Source of the DNA: Candidatus Peribacteria bacterium
Lineage (GTDB): Bacteria; Patescibacteriota; Gracilibacteria; Peribacterales; Peribacteraceae
DNA length: 6,067 bases
Reading direction: 5' to 3'
NCBI GenBank assembly: GCA_012515645.1
Contig: JAAYXY010000050.1
Coordinates: forward strand, 1-6,067
The notes under the pieces are model-generated. The model ran no database searches and was not told where the DNA came from. It worked only from the letters and a program-made list of their open reading frames with translations. Shown here piece by piece: positions 5,969-6,067 of this stretch. Position numbers and translations under genes: made by a program. Positions within the stretch are counted from its first letter, which is position 1. Each line of letters begins with the position of its first letter.

Positions 5969-6067
5969 TCATTGGATTGTGAACACCCCGAATCCCGCAA
6001 GTTCTTCTTCGCGCACACGCACGTCTGCCACTTCGGCATCTGCCGGTCCCGTGTGCAGCCATGTTTC
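5969..6067 (-). CDS. probable acylphosphatase, C-terminal 32 residues (5' end outside window)
   Basis: A minus-strand frame enters at the window edge and ends in TGA (plus 5969-5971). Its residues WLHTGPADAEVADVRV, then EELAGFGVFTIQ, fit the C-terminal pattern of small acylphosphatases, roughly W-x(3)-GP-x-A-x-V-x-x-V-x-V, then GF-x-x-F-x-I. These enzymes hydrolyse acyl-phosphates and are about 90 residues long. The catalytic Arg and Asn would lie outside the window, so activity cannot be judged. Its stop faces the murJ stop with 30 bp between, and that gap contains no hairpin. The call rests on a short pattern and could be wrong, though the frame itself looks coding. Confidence 0.5.
   Translation of the reverse strand, partial: ETWLHTGPADAEVADVRVREEELAGFGVFTIQ

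Overview
The window looks like a chromosomal stretch from an uncultured bacterium, possibly of the candidate phyla radiation and plausibly Peregrinibacteria/Peribacteria-like. This placement is an inference. It rests on a secreted S-layer-homology (SLH) protein with a PEGA-like region, a divergent and shortened MurJ, weak or absent Shine-Dalgarno sequences, and TGA used as an ordinary stop codon (three of the five genes end in TGA, so there is no TGA-to-glycine recoding as in Gracilibacteria/Absconditabacteria). There are no phage, transposon or CRISPR signatures.

Layout: (1) 1-404 (+), the 3' end of a MurC-like peptidoglycan ligase. (2) 414-1682 (-), a secreted SLH protein, convergent with murC and only 9 bp from it. 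(3) 1731-4205 (-), purL for de novo purine synthesis, 48 bp upstream of the SLH gene on the same strand. (4) 4206-4570, a non-coding divergent control region. (5) 4571-5938 (+), a MurJ/MviN-type membrane protein. (6) 5969-6067 (-), the 3' end of a probable acylphosphatase gene, convergent with murJ.

The most interesting part is the control region. On the minus strand, about 4490 down to 4259 can fold into a closed, multi-helix RNA. Long-range pairings bring 4300-4313 together with 4446-4455 and 4486-4490. Immediately after it comes a textbook intrinsic terminator, a perfect 13-bp stem followed by five U. This looks either like an independently terminated structured RNA (one alternative fold is rod-like with a central bubble, like 6S RNA) or like a terminator-controlled leader of purL. 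A promoter-like element between the terminator and purL would start transcription at or next to the purL ATG, so purL may be leaderless. I cannot match the RNA to a family I know.

Functionally, murC and murJ both serve lipid II and peptidoglycan supply, the SLH protein is expected to bind the cell wall, and purL is housekeeping purine synthesis. No single pathway unites the window.
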